Assembly (NCBI RefSeq): GCF_000002995.4
Contig: NW_025062308.1
Coordinates: 1 to 48,025, forward strand
Origin: Brugia malayi
Lineage: Eukaryota > Nematoda > Chromadorea > Rhabditida > Onchocercidae
Direction of reading: 5' to 3'
Length of the DNA: 48,025 nucleotides
The translations under genes and the position numbers were made by a program. This document shows positions 20,061 through 31,020 of this stretch, in pieces. A model generated the notes under the pieces. The model had not been told where the DNA came from. It saw nothing but the letters and a program-made list of their open reading frames with translations, and searched no databases. The stretch's first letter is position 1, and each line of letters starts with the position of its first letter.

Positions 20061-22289
20061 TTCACATAAATGGAAACTGGTGAATAGTTTGAATATCTCT
20101 GAATGATGAAATCTTTAATCTGTACAATGTTCAATAATGCTTTCTGCTTTGTTTCATAACGTACTGACACTGAATTATTTGCATATTGTTAAAATTTTGT
20201 AAAATTCTTGTGACGTCAGTTGATTAACAGTTGAAATTAATACAAAAAAAAAAAAAAAAAATTAATACAAAATTTAATTAATACATCAATGTCAGTTGCT
20301 TATATGCTATATTATGCGGCATTTATCTATCTAGAGCCGCATTCATTTATGCATCTGTCTGTTTGTTTATCATTTGTGAAGTCCCGAAAATAACTTCTCG
20401 TAAAAGATTTAAAATTAATCTAAGTATAAAGCAGGAAACGGTAATGTGAGATAATGATGCGGCGGCACATCTCTACCTGCCATTACCCGCATTTTTCTCT
20501 ACAAAGATGGGTGGTCTTTGTCTTCCAATATTATACATCTCATTGACATATAACAGACGGTCTCCTTGACGTCATACATGACTAAATGTGCAGGAGAGAG
20601 AGAGAAGAGGACTAGAAGACCAAGTGCCTACCAATAGTTCAACTGTGCAAGGGCTGTTCCGTCATAGATATGCTTGTCCTTTCCATTTTGTAATTCATTG
20701 CTTTGGTTTCCCTTTCAGTTCAAACATTTTACGCCCACTCATTCACTCACTATTAGTCATATATTATTGATGTGTCAGGCAAACTTTCACCCCTCCTTTC
20801 CCTCTCTCTCTCTCTTCGTTATCGTTCTCTCTGTGCTTTTCTTTGTCTCTCAGTTATTTGTACATTCCTTCGGTACCGTTTGTCTTACTTATTGATGGCT
20901 AACGTACATGGAATGAGAATATTCCCGTCCTGTTCCGTCTACATTCTCGTCTTGTCTTCCTTACTTTCATCATTGCAACACAAAGGGTTATTCTCTAACA
21001 TTCTGTTGGGCGAGAATTCAAATTATTTTATGAAACAAATTGCAAGCACTGTTTAATTAATCACTGAGGTATTTTCATGCAGGTGAGTTAAATTCTGGCC
21101 AATGCAGGTAGAGGTGCTTGGCCAGATGGAATAAAATTGCAGCGTCATTATGTCCTCAAGATATGATGGGTAAGGGAATAAAAGTCAAATGTTGACATTG
21201 CAATGACTCGATGGAAGCAGTGGTGGGGCTATGGTATAGGCCTGGATTAGTTAGATCGTAATAACAGCTCTTTTTTTCCGTAGAAGAAAAAATCTGCAAA
21301 TCAAAAACATCCCCAGAATTAATGTTCTTCACCAAGGAGTGATAATCATGTTCTGAATCAACTTGGAATGTTAGAGAATCATTTAAATATAAAACCTTGA
21401 AATCAAAATTCTTTAGGGTGTGAGCATTTGAAAAAAGTACTTGCATGAGACATGTTGGGAAATTTTATTTTTATCAACGATGAAGTAACTGTAGCCAGTT
21501 GATAGACGTAAACTAGAGTCATGGGTAGTTGATCGTATGAGAAAGTTGGCTGGGACTTTTACAGGTTGTCATTCGATAGAGAACGGTCTGTTGTAGAGGA
21601 GTATTGAGCCGAGACAGCAGGTTATATGGTGGCGTTGGCTTACAGCAGAGCACTTTACAAATGAGTGATGAACAAGCAGAGTGACTTTTTTAGAGCATTC
21701 CAGCAATGCTAGTTGCGCTTTGGAAGATTAAGTTATACAATTATTTAAGACACAATGTTAAATGGAATAATCATTGCTCTTAGGAATAAAATCTTTATTC
21801 GACAAATTTCCATCTTATAGATTTAATACAAATTGTTTCGAATGTGATAAAATCACTTCGACTAGTTAGTAAGATTGTCATAAATTTTATAAATGAGGCA
21901 TTGGTTGCAGAAAGGATATTTATCATTTGTTTTACATTTCCACCAAATGTTACTTACTTTAGCTTCCTAATCATTTTCAGGTTTTATTGCAGTGCAAAAA
22001 CCATAGAAGGATTTTTTGCATATAAATTCCTGGAAACCAAAGTAATCTCTTCAGTATGACTCTCTTTGTGATTATTTTTGTCGGTCCCACTTCATACTAT
22101 TATTCCTAGTGCTTTTCCAATACTTTTGCTGTTTAGTGTCTAGGACTTCTTTGATTGCAATGGACAATATCTCGACCACTATACGTGTTTTTTTTTTTAT
22201 TAGAAATTAGTTACGTGGATGAAACTAGATTTGAATTTTATTCTGCTGTCCAATGATAGGATATTAAAAGAGGAGAAATATTGTTTTTT

Positions 22290-22490
22290 GAGTGAGTTTT
22301 TCTTCAAATTATTAATCGGCCGTTGCATTTTTGATGTAGCGAAAACTCTTGCCGTTTGCGAAGAATGTCGAAATTGTATATCGCTTTCTGGAAATTTTTT
22401 TAAATGTTTTACGCCAAAAAAATGATTACGAATTCGTCGCAGTTTGGTTTTGTGCACAGAATGATATGGTTTCCTTCATATCTTTCATAA
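22290..22490 (+). repeat. Dispersed segment with hairpin, copy 1
   Basis: Related to 23120-23440 and 40440-40745. Shared features are AATTATTAATCG, GAAGAATG(T/C)CCAAATTGT-like words, a CGCTTTCTxGAA stretch, and a downstream hairpin, here GATATG / CATATC at 22463-22468 and 22477-22482. Confidence 0.6.
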
Positions 22491-22627
22491 AATTTGGCCA
22501 AGAGTGCAATTGAATGAATATTCCTTTCTCTATTGCCACTGTGATTCATTGGTCATCGATAGCTGCTACTACATCTGAGTGATAGTGATGAGGGAAATGT
22601 TGTAACATCTAATATATATAAGTGTCA

Positions 22628-22651
22628 CCCTAAGCCTAACCCTAAGTTTAA
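22628..22651 (-). repeat. Degenerate telomere-like patch outside the satellite
   Basis: CCCTAAGCCTAACCCTAAG followed by TTTAAG: mixed GCCTAA/CCCTAA units with no inverted-repeat frame. Confidence 0.6.
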
Positions 22652-23119
22652 GTGTATTGTTCTAATCATTTTCTATTGAGTTTCATTTCATTAAATGGAT
22701 ATCTGATATTTATTTTGCATGTTAAGGCTTAGACTAAATTACTGATATTGGCATCCTTACTTGTTATGAATGGACAACAGTTTTTTGCATACTGAACTTA
22801 AGTCAGTAAATTAATGATCAACAATTACAAAAAGTAGGCTAAAAATTTATCTTGACTTTTTTTTTTTATAATATGACTTCTTTATTTAAAATCACTTCGT
22901 AATGCCAATTTTTATTATAAATTATTAGGTGAATACTTTCCTGTCATTTATGATGCTTTTGCCATATTAGCTTTTTGCATGACATATCGTTTATTTCAGT
23001 TTTGAGCGTGTTTTACTAAATTTTAATGCTTGTTTTCGAATTTTGCGTTTTGTAATCAATTGGTACGTTTACGCCATTTATATGAAATTATGGGATAAAA
23101 AAGATAAGACAGTAAAAAT

Positions 23120-23440
23120 TCAATGATAAAATGAAATTATTAATCGCCCGATTGCTACACGCCTTTTCTTATGTCTGTGAAGAATGCCCAAATTGTGTTT
23201 CGCTTTCTAGAATAAAAATTTTTTGTTGTTATATAGTGCCAAAAGAAATGATTAGCATCAGTTTGGTTTTCCGGATAAAATGATATGCTTTTCTGCATAT
23301 CTTCCACGAATTAGAAAACAAAGCAGTTCGCCAAAGAGTGAAGAGGTATTCGTTTCCCTGCTGATATTTTCAATATTTGTTGAAACTAACAACATCTTTT
23401 TAAGCAGATGCTTCTCAGGTTATGGGCAACTACTACGTAT
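23120..23440 (+). repeat. Dispersed segment with hairpin, copy 2
   Basis: The plus strand reads KLLIARLLHAF then CEECPNCVSLSRIKIF, similar to 40455-40570 (WEECPNCVPFSRMKIF) and 22300-22400 (CEECRNCISLSG). The hairpin GATATGC-TTTTCT-GCATATC lies at 23282-23301. It lies a few hundred bases from zinc-finger exon A, as copy 3 does from exon C. Confidence 0.65.
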
Positions 23441-23610
23441 TGAGTGCGAAAAAAATGTGAAAAAAATATACAGCATCTAATGAGTGTGTCCAATGAATTT
23501 TGTGTCTGACTCAAACGGTCACAAATGCTTCACAATACACTTCACGTACATTCTATTTCAGGCTGACATAAGTTTTGTTAACTTGGAGGAGTTTCGGAAT
23601 ACAATTTCTT

Positions 23611-23673
23611 GTGAGATTTCAATGCATTCATACATTCACACACCGTGAGATTTTAATGCATTCATACATTCAC
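23611..23673. repeat. Tandem duplication destroying third zinc finger of exon A
   Basis: GTGAGATTTCAATGCATTCA plus TACATTCAC at 23611-23639 recurs at 23645-23673 with one mismatch, a 34-bp period. On the minus strand the reading NALKSHKK of a third finger lies in the outer copy. Confidence 0.8.
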
Positions 23674-23869
23674 GCCAAGCATTCACACCGAGGACGAGGC
23701 TCATGCGTTTTCTTGTGACTGTAAAGTGATGATTTATAGTCGAATGTTCGTCCACAACCGGGCACTTTGCATTTATAGATGAAGGGCTGACCGTGTGTTT
23801 TCCTATGTGTTACATATTCGTTGTAACTTTTTGCGATCACAGCACATCCGGGATAGTAGCTTCGTTCGC
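23670..23869 (-). CDS. C2H2 zinc-finger exon A, second copy, third finger lost
   Basis: Acceptor at 23870-23871 with a two-base lead, like the other finger exons. The translation reads ERSYYPGCAVIAKSYNEYVT, HRKTHGQPFIYKCKVPGC, GRTFDYKSSLYSHKKTH, EPRPRCECLA and a stop at 23670-23672. Finger 1 lacks its first Cys. Finger 2 (C-x4-C-x12-H-x3-H) is complete. Finger 3 starts (RCEC) but ends in a stop caused by a local tandem duplication of 34 bp. The product would have one normal finger, so it is probably a decaying paralogue. Confidence 0.7.
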
Positions 23870-24174
23870 CTAAAAAATTACTGTGTTATTTGTTTTTGCA
23901 ATTTATATTTTATTATAGTGTTTGGCAACTAATTAAGTAATCTGATACAACTAATTAAGTGAACTACTAAAAAATTACTTCCATAAAATAATCCTAGCAC
24001 ATTCCATTTCAAATTATTTAGATCACAAGAAGTTGCTTAGTTACAACAAAAAGTGTAATTGAGAATTTCTCCTTGTATTGTCACTGAGTGGTAACAAATA
24101 ACACATTTCACATGCATTCTTTTTTCAGTCTGACATATCTGTTTATCTGTTTAAAATTCTGCTAAATTTGCAAA
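23870..24174. other. Gap between finger exons A and B, second copy
   Basis: Duplicate of 143-447; no gene seen. Confidence 0.6.
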
Positions 24175-24443
24175 CTAACAAGACTTTGTTTGGCAACGCC
24201 TTTTGTGATTTTGTAGTCCACTCTTGCAGGTGAAGAATTTGTTACAGTACTCGCACTGAGGATGAGGTTCATGCGTTTGCTTGTGATTGCAAAATGATGC
24301 TTTGTGGTCAAATGTCCGCCCACAACCGGGCACTCTACATTCATAGGTGAAGGGTTGATGCGTTTTCCTATGTGTTACATATTCGTTGTAATTTTTCGTG
24401 ACCATAGTGCATCCGGGATAGAGACATTCATAATTTTCCTCAC
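24175..24443 (-). CDS. C2H2 zinc-finger terminal exon B, second copy (three fingers)
   Basis: Duplicate of 448-716 with the same protein reading. It differs just outside the acceptor by one A in the run. All ligands of the three fingers (CLYPGC/HRKTH, CRVPGC/HKQTH, CEYC/HKRRC) are intact. Its initiator must come from an upstream exon. Confidence 0.8.
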
Positions 24444-24731
24444 CTAAAAAATGGAATTTGTTTTTGCAACTAACATTCTATTGTATGATTTGGTAGCTAA
24501 TTAAGTAGTATAAGGAATAATCATGAAAATATCAATAATACCATAAATATATAAAAAACTTTATCATATCACACTTGACTAGTTGTAATAATCTACGTGA
24601 GTTTACCTATTACAGTATAAGAATTGTGGTAGTACATTTGCAGACATGGCTTCTTGTACTCTACGTTATGCTTTGCTCTGAAGCGTTTGCTTACCTGGTG
24701 TGACTCTAACTTATTTTAAAGCCGAGCTTAC

Positions 24732-24853
24732 CTCCTCAATTTAACTATTTCAACACATTCAAAATCAGAGTCCACTTTTACTTCAAGTTGCTTGTGAATA
24801 TGCTTATTTACATTATTAGCAAACCTGCCTCTAATTAGGACATCCTCCCTGAT
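24732..24853 (-). CDS. Possible upstream exon of zinc-finger gene, second copy
   Basis: Duplicate of 1006-1127, with the same donor GTAAGC and reading EDVLIRGRFANN to KLRR. The same phase problem with the downstream finger exon applies. Confidence 0.35.
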
Positions 24854-24972
24854 GTCACAGAAAGAAATATAGTATTATTTGAATTAAGGTGGAATTTTAC
24901 ATCATTTTTGCAATCTTTCAGATATATATCCCTCCGAAAATCTGGTATTTTACTCTGTATAGCCCTTTTAGG

Positions 24973-25348
24973 ATTTATTCGACAGAATTCTCAAAAAAAA
25001 ATATGTCTATTTCTTTAGGTACACTTGATGGAATTATGATATCGTCATTAATTCTGTTTTCTTTTAGAGAAAAAAGTTCAATGTATGTCCTTTTTTTACT
25101 GTGTTTTTCAAAGTATTTAGGGAGATACATATTAAGATACTCAGAATGTAGTTCTATACGATTTTTTTACTTATATTCTGGATTAAATATATATTTATTG
25201 CCATTTTGCTTAAGTTTACATGTTTTAAATTTACCGAGTTCAGTATTGAAATTTCCTGGTTCAATCTCAAAAGCAAGTGCCATCGCCAATTGTTGTGTCC
25301 TCGCATTTGGTAAACGGACCGATTTTAGCACCAGGTCCTATTCTTACT
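24973..25348 (-). pseudogene. Second copy of unrecognised remnant plus hexapeptide fragment
   Basis: Duplicate of 1247-1622: MALAFEIEPGNF reading with one stop, and the [14 protein letters not shown] fragment against proS. Confidence 0.4.
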
Positions 25349-25352
25349 CCAG

Positions 25353-25730
25353 GGTTCGTATGGTATTGGGGTTTCAAGGCTCGTTGGTGCAATAATAGAA
25401 GCTTTCCATGATGATAAAGGAATTACCTGGCCAGAAGCAGTGGCTCCTTTCAGGGTTGGGTTAATCAACTTACAGACAAAAACGGCTGAATATGTAGAGA
25501 TTGAAAATAAAATATACAGTACTTTAAAAAGTGACGAAGTGTTTCATAATGATACAGAAGGAAGTATAGGAGTAAAATTTGCTAAGATGGACCTCATAGG
25601 CTTGCCATGGTAAATAATTGTTGGGAAGAAAGCAGTAAGTGAAAATATAATTGAAATAAAAATTAGAGCAACTGGAAAGGTAGAGGAAGTGCAGATTGAA
25701 GAAGCAATAAACTACTTTAACGTAAAATGA
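25353..25730 (+). pseudogene. proS: proS 3' fragment with nonsense codon, second copy
   Basis: Duplicate of 1627-2004 with the same TAA after GLPW (25611-25613), so the lesion predates the 5.7-kb duplication. The reading runs from motif 3 ([10 protein letters not shown]) to INYFNVK, with the TGA overlapping the acpS ATG. Confidence 0.88.
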
Positions 25731-26061
25731 TACGTGGTATCGGTACTGACATAGTATTTATACCAAGAATGCTAAGAATATTACAAAAATATGGGAAAAA
25801 ATTCCTCAATAAAATCTATACCGAGCAGAAATAGAGATAAGCAGAAAATACAACAGCCAAGAAATGCAAGCAAAGTATCTTGCTAAACGCTTTGCAGCAA
25901 AGGAAGCCTTTGTTAAGGCGCTAGGTGGATTCAGCCATGGCATTATAATGAAAGATATAGAAATATACAATGACGTAAGAGGAAAGCCGCATCTTACTGT
26001 TAGCAAGAATTTCATCTTCAAAGACCACATGATTCATCTTTCTCTCAGTGACGATTTTTAA
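25727..26061 (+). pseudogene. acpS: acpS, frameshifted and truncated, second copy
   Basis: Duplicate of 2001-2335 with the same frameshift after IYTEQ and the same truncation after HLSLSDD at the satellite junction. The shared lesions show one insertion that was later copied. Confidence 0.88.
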
Positions 26062-26361
26062 TCTGAATTTAATCAATTTCCCTTCTCTAATATTAAAAAA
26101 AAACTTAGTTATTAAAGTTTATTTTCTTATTTATGTTGTCAATTGACCACACCGTAAGTGACATAGGTACGTATGCAACGCATAAAATTAATCAACTGAG
26201 TTCAAAATAACTAATTTTTTTTAAGCAATTGATATTTTTTAATAGTTTTAACATTTAATTAAAATCAAAATTGATAAAACTGGAGATTTTTCTCCCTTTA
26301 ATATACAAAAGCTCTTGCAAATTATAAAATTTTCACCAAAATCAATTTTTAGATTTGAAAT

Positions 26362-26410
26362 AATGCTTAAGCCTAAGCCTAAATATACCCTAAGCCTAAG
26401 CCTAAGCATT
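26362..26410 (-). repeat. Interstitial telomere-like TTAGGC tract 8
   Basis: Duplicate of tract 1, with the same 8-bp inverted-repeat frame. Confidence 0.9.
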
Positions 26411-29082
26411 ATTTTATTATTTAAGATGTCAAATGACAACAATGTATGTGACCAGTTCCCGCACTATGCGTATACAATAATCAATTTTTTTTTATTAAAT
26501 GATTTTTTTTAATACTTTTAATATATTTGAAATTAAATTTTGAGAATTGTAGGACTTCTTACCCAGTTTAGTATGCAAAACACCCGTACAAATTATGAGA
26601 TTTTTGTAAATGTATTAATTAAATTTGAAATATAAATTAATTTTAATTGTAAGAATGAATTAAAATCGTGAAAAATTAAAAATTTAATTAATTCCGCTAA
26701 TAAAATATTGATTGAAACTTAATTCCTAAAGTTTATTTTATTATTTTTGCTGGTCAATTAACCATGGTGTGTGTGACCAGTATCCATGCAATGCATATAA
26801 ATTAATCAATTAAGCTCAAAATATCTCTTTGTTTTAAGGAATTGAAATTTTTCAATATTTTGTCATTTAACTAAAATAAATTTTTGGTATTATTAGAATT
26901 TATTTTATAGTTTAACATGCAAAATTCTAATAAATTATTGTTTTTTCATAAAATTTTAATTTCAAATAAAAATTAATTCCAATTGCAAGAATGAATTAAA
27001 ACCGTTACAAATTAAAAATATAATTAATTTTGCCTATCAAATATTAATTTAAGCTTAATTATTAAAGTTTATTTTATTATTTATGTTGCCAATTGACCAC
27101 ACCATAAATGACCAGTACCCATGCAACGCTTATAAATTAATCAATTAAGCTCAAAATATCTAATTTTCTTTACGAATTGATATTTTTTAATAGTTTTAAC
27201 ACTTTAATTAAATTGAAATTTGACAACACCGGCATTTATTTCATAGTTTAATATGCAAAAACTTTTACAAATTGCACAATTTTCTTAAATTATGGTATTT
27301 AAATTTGGAAAATAAATTAATTACAATTGTAAGAATGAAATAAAACCGTGACAAACAAAGAATTTAATTAATTTTGCTAATAAAATATTGATTAAAAGTT
27401 ATTTTTAAAGTTTTTTTTTTAATATTTTATGCTGACCAATTGACTACACCGCGATTGACCAGTACCTATGCAACGCTTATAAATTAATCAATCAAGTTCA
27501 AATTATCTAATTTTTTTGATGATTTGATTTTTTTAATATTTTAACATTTAATTAAAATGAGTTTTTGATATTGCCAGAATTTATTTTATAGTTTAACATG
27601 CAAAATTCTAATAAATTATTGTTCTTTCATAAAATTTAAATTTGAAATAAAAATTAATTTGATTTGTAAGAATGAATTAAAACCGTTACAAATTAAAAAT
27701 ATAATTAATTTTGCTAATAAAATATTGATTAAAACTTAATTATTAAAGCTTATTTTATTATTTATGTTGCCAATTGACCACACCGTAACTGACCGTTACC
27801 CATGCAATGTATAAATTTAATCAATTGAGTTCAAAATAACTAATTTTCTTTATGAATCGATATTTTTAAATTTTTTAACATTTAATTAAATTAAATTTTG
27901 ACAAATCCGTGATTTATTTCATATTCCTAATAATTGCAGGATTTTCACAAAAATCGATATCTAAATTTGAAATCAAAATCAATTTTAATTGTTAGAATGA
28001 ACTAGAACAGTGAAAAATAAAGAATTTAATTATTTTTGCTACTGAAATGTCGTTCAGAATTTAATTATTAAAGTTTGTTTAATTATTTGTACTGATCAAA
28101 TGAGCAACCGTAAGTGACCAGTTCCTATGCAATGCATAAAAATCAATCAATTAAGTTCAAATTATCAAATTTTTTTAATGATTTGATTTTTTTTAATATT
28201 TTAACATATAATTAAAATGAGTTTTTGATATTGCCAGAATTTATTTTATAGTTTAACATGCAAAATTCTAATAAATTATTGTTTTTTCATAAAATTTGAT
28301 ATTTATATTTGAAATAAAAATTAATTTTGATTGTAAGAATGAATTAAAATCGTGAAAAATTAAAAATTTAATTAATTTTGCTAATAAAATATTGATGAAA
28401 ACTTAATTTCTGAAGTTTATTTTATTATTTTTGCTGGTCAAATGACCACGATGTTGTGACCAGTATCTATGCAACGCTTATAAATTGGTCAATTAAGTTC
28501 AAATTATCCAATTTTTATCAAATGACCAACCGTAAATGACCAGTATCCATGAAATGAATAAAAAATAATCAATTAAGTTCCATTTATCTAATTTTTTTTT
28601 TTATGAATTGATATTTTTCAATATTCTAACATTTAATTAAATTAAATTTTGACAATTCCGGCATTAATTTTATAGTTTAATATACAAAACCCTGATAAAT
28701 TATTGAATTTTCATAAAATTTGATATTTAGATTTGAAATAAAAATTAATTTCAATTGTAAGAATGAATTAAAACCGTGATAAAATAAAAATTTAATTAAT
28801 TTTGCTAATCAAATATTGATTAAAACTTAATTTTTAAAGTTTATTTTATTATTCACGCTGATCAATTCACCAACTGTAAATGACCAGTACCCATGCAATG
28901 CATATAAATTAATCAGTTAAGCTCAAAACATCTAACTTTTTTTAATGAATTGATATTTTTCAATATTTTAACATTTAATTAAAATCAAAATTGATAAGAC
29001 TAGAAATTATTTCTTCGTTTAATATACAAAAACTCTTGGAAATTATAAAATTTTCAGCACAATCAATTTTTAGATTTGAAAA

Positions 29083-29131
29083 AATGCTTAAGCCTAAGCC
29101 TAAGTACACCCTAAGCCTAAGCCTAAGCATT
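29083..29131 (-). repeat. Interstitial telomere-like TTAGGC tract 9
   Basis: Duplicate of tract 2, with the same frame and GTACACC interruption. Confidence 0.9.
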
Positions 29132-29639
29132 ATTTTATTATTTAAGGTGTCAAATGACCACAATGTATGTGACAGTTCCCGCACTATGCGTATACAATAA
29201 TCAATTTTTTTTTATTAAATGATTTTTTTTTAATACTTTTAACATCATTTGAAATTAAATTTTGATAATAGTAGGACTTCTTACCTAATTTAGTATGCAA
29301 ATACCCGTACAAATTATGGGATTTTTATAAATGTATTATTTAAATTCGAAATATAAATTAATTTTAATTGTAAGAATGAATTAAAATCGTGAAAAATTAA
29401 AAATTTAATTAATTTCTAAAGTTCATTTTATTATTTTTGCTGGTCAAATGACGACGGTGTGTGTGACCAGTACCTTGCAACGCATAAAATTCAATCAATT
29501 AAGTACAAAATATCTATTTTTTTAATGAATTGATAATTTTCAATATTTTAACATTTAATTATGATTAGTTTTTGATATTGCTAGAATTTATTTTGTAGAT
29601 TAGTAAGCAAAATTCTAAATTCCATAGAGCAATACAGTG

Positions 29640-30794
29640 ACACACAGCGAAGATAAAGTATATATAACTCTAAAAGATTTTAGTAGTAGTGAAGCTTTAT
29701 AACTGTATGCTTAAGTTAAGAAGGTGCTTTCTACATATTTTTTTCTATTGTACTGCTTTCATTTCATCTATTTTAGTACTAAGTTCTAATATTTTAGTCG
29801 CAACACAAGACACCGCCTATGCTATTGCTGCAACTACAACTACTGTTGCTATTATAGGATAGCCCGAATGCGACTTGCACTGTTTCAGTTACAAAAAGTA
29901 CTGTTGCTGTGCAGTACTCTTGTTAAATCAAAAGACATTTTACTCTGTTGGTCAAATCGCTTCATTCTCTCTTCAGACCAAAGATTTCACCTCTTAATTA
30001 TGTAGTGACCTTTGTTAAAATCGCTCGGGATTTTACCATCATTATTCTCTAACAAAACATTTACTCTTTTACCTATCAAAGTCTTAATTACTCCTTTGCA
30101 GCTATATCGAGTATCTGTGCACCCTTGCTTGCTTGATACAATGTAAACAAGGAGTGCGTTTGTCTTTACCTATTGCATTAGCATTTGCTCCCGCTGCTAT
30201 TAAAGTTTTTACTGTGTCTGTATCGTCAGCAAAGTGTAAAGGGGGTTATTCCATATTTATCTGCTGCAGGAACATCTGCTTCTCCTGCTTCTATTAGGAC
30301 TTTTTCTAATCTCTTTACGACAGAACTGAGTAGCTATATGTGAGGGAGTGCATTTATCTTTATCGTCTGCATTAACATTTGCGCCTGCTTCTATTAGAGT
30401 CTCCGTTGCCTGTGCACCCTTGATACAATGCGAAGGAGTGCATTTATCTTCATCATCATCTACATTGACATTTCCTTCTAACGGATTTTTCACTATAGCA
30501 ATATGACTTCTTAACAGCCAAATGTATCTTTGTCCACTGCATTAATTAATATCAATTCCTTCTACCCAAATAAAGCTTTCACCACACTTTTTAGATTATT
30601 GTGAACAGCAAATGCAATAGTCCATTTTTCACTGCAAATAAGTGATTTACATCAAAATTAGTTTCCTTCCATATGTACTTAAATCCATTTTTTTTAAATT
30701 CTCTTTTATTTTTGCAATTGCGTTATCTTTACTTAATTGTTTCCTTATCGATTGCAGTTAATATTTCTTTCCATTGTTCATATTCCATTGTCAT
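29640..30794 (-). pseudogene. Wolbachia-derived ankyrin-repeat protein gene, decayed
   Basis: Ankyrin proteins are abundant in Wolbachia and are thought to include effectors acting on host proteins. The gene starts at 30794 after an AAGGGAT ribosome-binding-like stretch: MTMEYEQWKEILTAIDKETI then a stop. Downstream, broken frames give typical ankyrin units: ETLIEAGANVNADDKDKCTP, GNVNVDDDEDKCTPSHCIKG and, in another frame, TVKTLIAAGANANAIGKDK. A later part reads NDGKIPSDFNKGHYIIKR. The end carries a hydrophobic segment (IIATVVVVAAIA, then ATKILELSTKIDEMKAVQ), suggesting a C-terminal membrane helix. Many frameshifts and stops are present, so no product is expected. Its 3' end touches the satellite block at about 29618. 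Confidence 0.82.
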
Positions 30795-31020
30795 CCCTTT
30801 TTAAATAATGTTTTAATTATCGTGCATTACGACAAAAAAGCCAACTCATTTTTTTTTTCTTTTTTTGAGAGGAACGATTGAAATCTGTCGTTGGTGAATT
30901 GTTACGCTACATGAATGAATGGGAGACAAGCATCATGATAAAATTAGTTAAATTTTTAATTAAATGAGAAAGGCAAAAGAAACCCTGGTTAATATAGAAT
31001 AGATATTAATATCTATCAAA
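30795..31020. other. Gap between ankyrin and prfB pseudogenes
   Basis: Low-complexity T-rich and mixed sequence with no protein-like reading. It may be bacterial intergenic DNA or nematode filler. Confidence 0.3.

Larger units (their letters stand above)
19471..23669. other. Nematode non-coding stretch, no confident gene
   Basis: No recognisable gene. Several 60-95-codon open frames are present. The most protein-like is on the minus strand at 21156-21446 (NFDFKVLYLNDSLTFQVDSE, HDYHSLVKNINSGDVFDLQI), which might be an exon of an unrecognised gene. Other content: a poly-A tract near 20250, a CT/TC-rich zone near 20800-20850, a telomere-like patch at 22628-22651, a diverged duplicate of 38.7-39.3 kb at 19621-20060, and two copies of a dispersed hairpin-bearing segment (22290-22490, 23120-23440). 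Confidence 0.5.
23728..29452. repeat. Near-identical 5.7-kb duplicate of window positions 1-5728
   Basis: The offset is 23727 at the start and falls to 23724 by single-base homopolymer changes (for example A-run at 720 versus 24445, T-runs near 3680 and 4455). I saw only a handful of substitutions, such as CACACCC versus CACATCC near 118 and TTTGAA versus TTCGAA near 29345. It covers finger exons A and B, the exon at 1006-1127, proS/acpS and the first part of the satellite. The left limit of copy 1 is cut by the window. Confidence 0.93.
26066..29618. repeat. Satellite array 2, unamplified
   Basis: The same monomer family as array 1 and a near-exact duplicate of it to about 29452. Copy 2 then continues with a monomer like the one at about 7300 (ACCTTGCAACGC, AATTAAGTACAAAATATCTA) and stops within a monomer at about 29618. 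There is no 3.9-kb higher-order repeat here. Confidence 0.92.
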
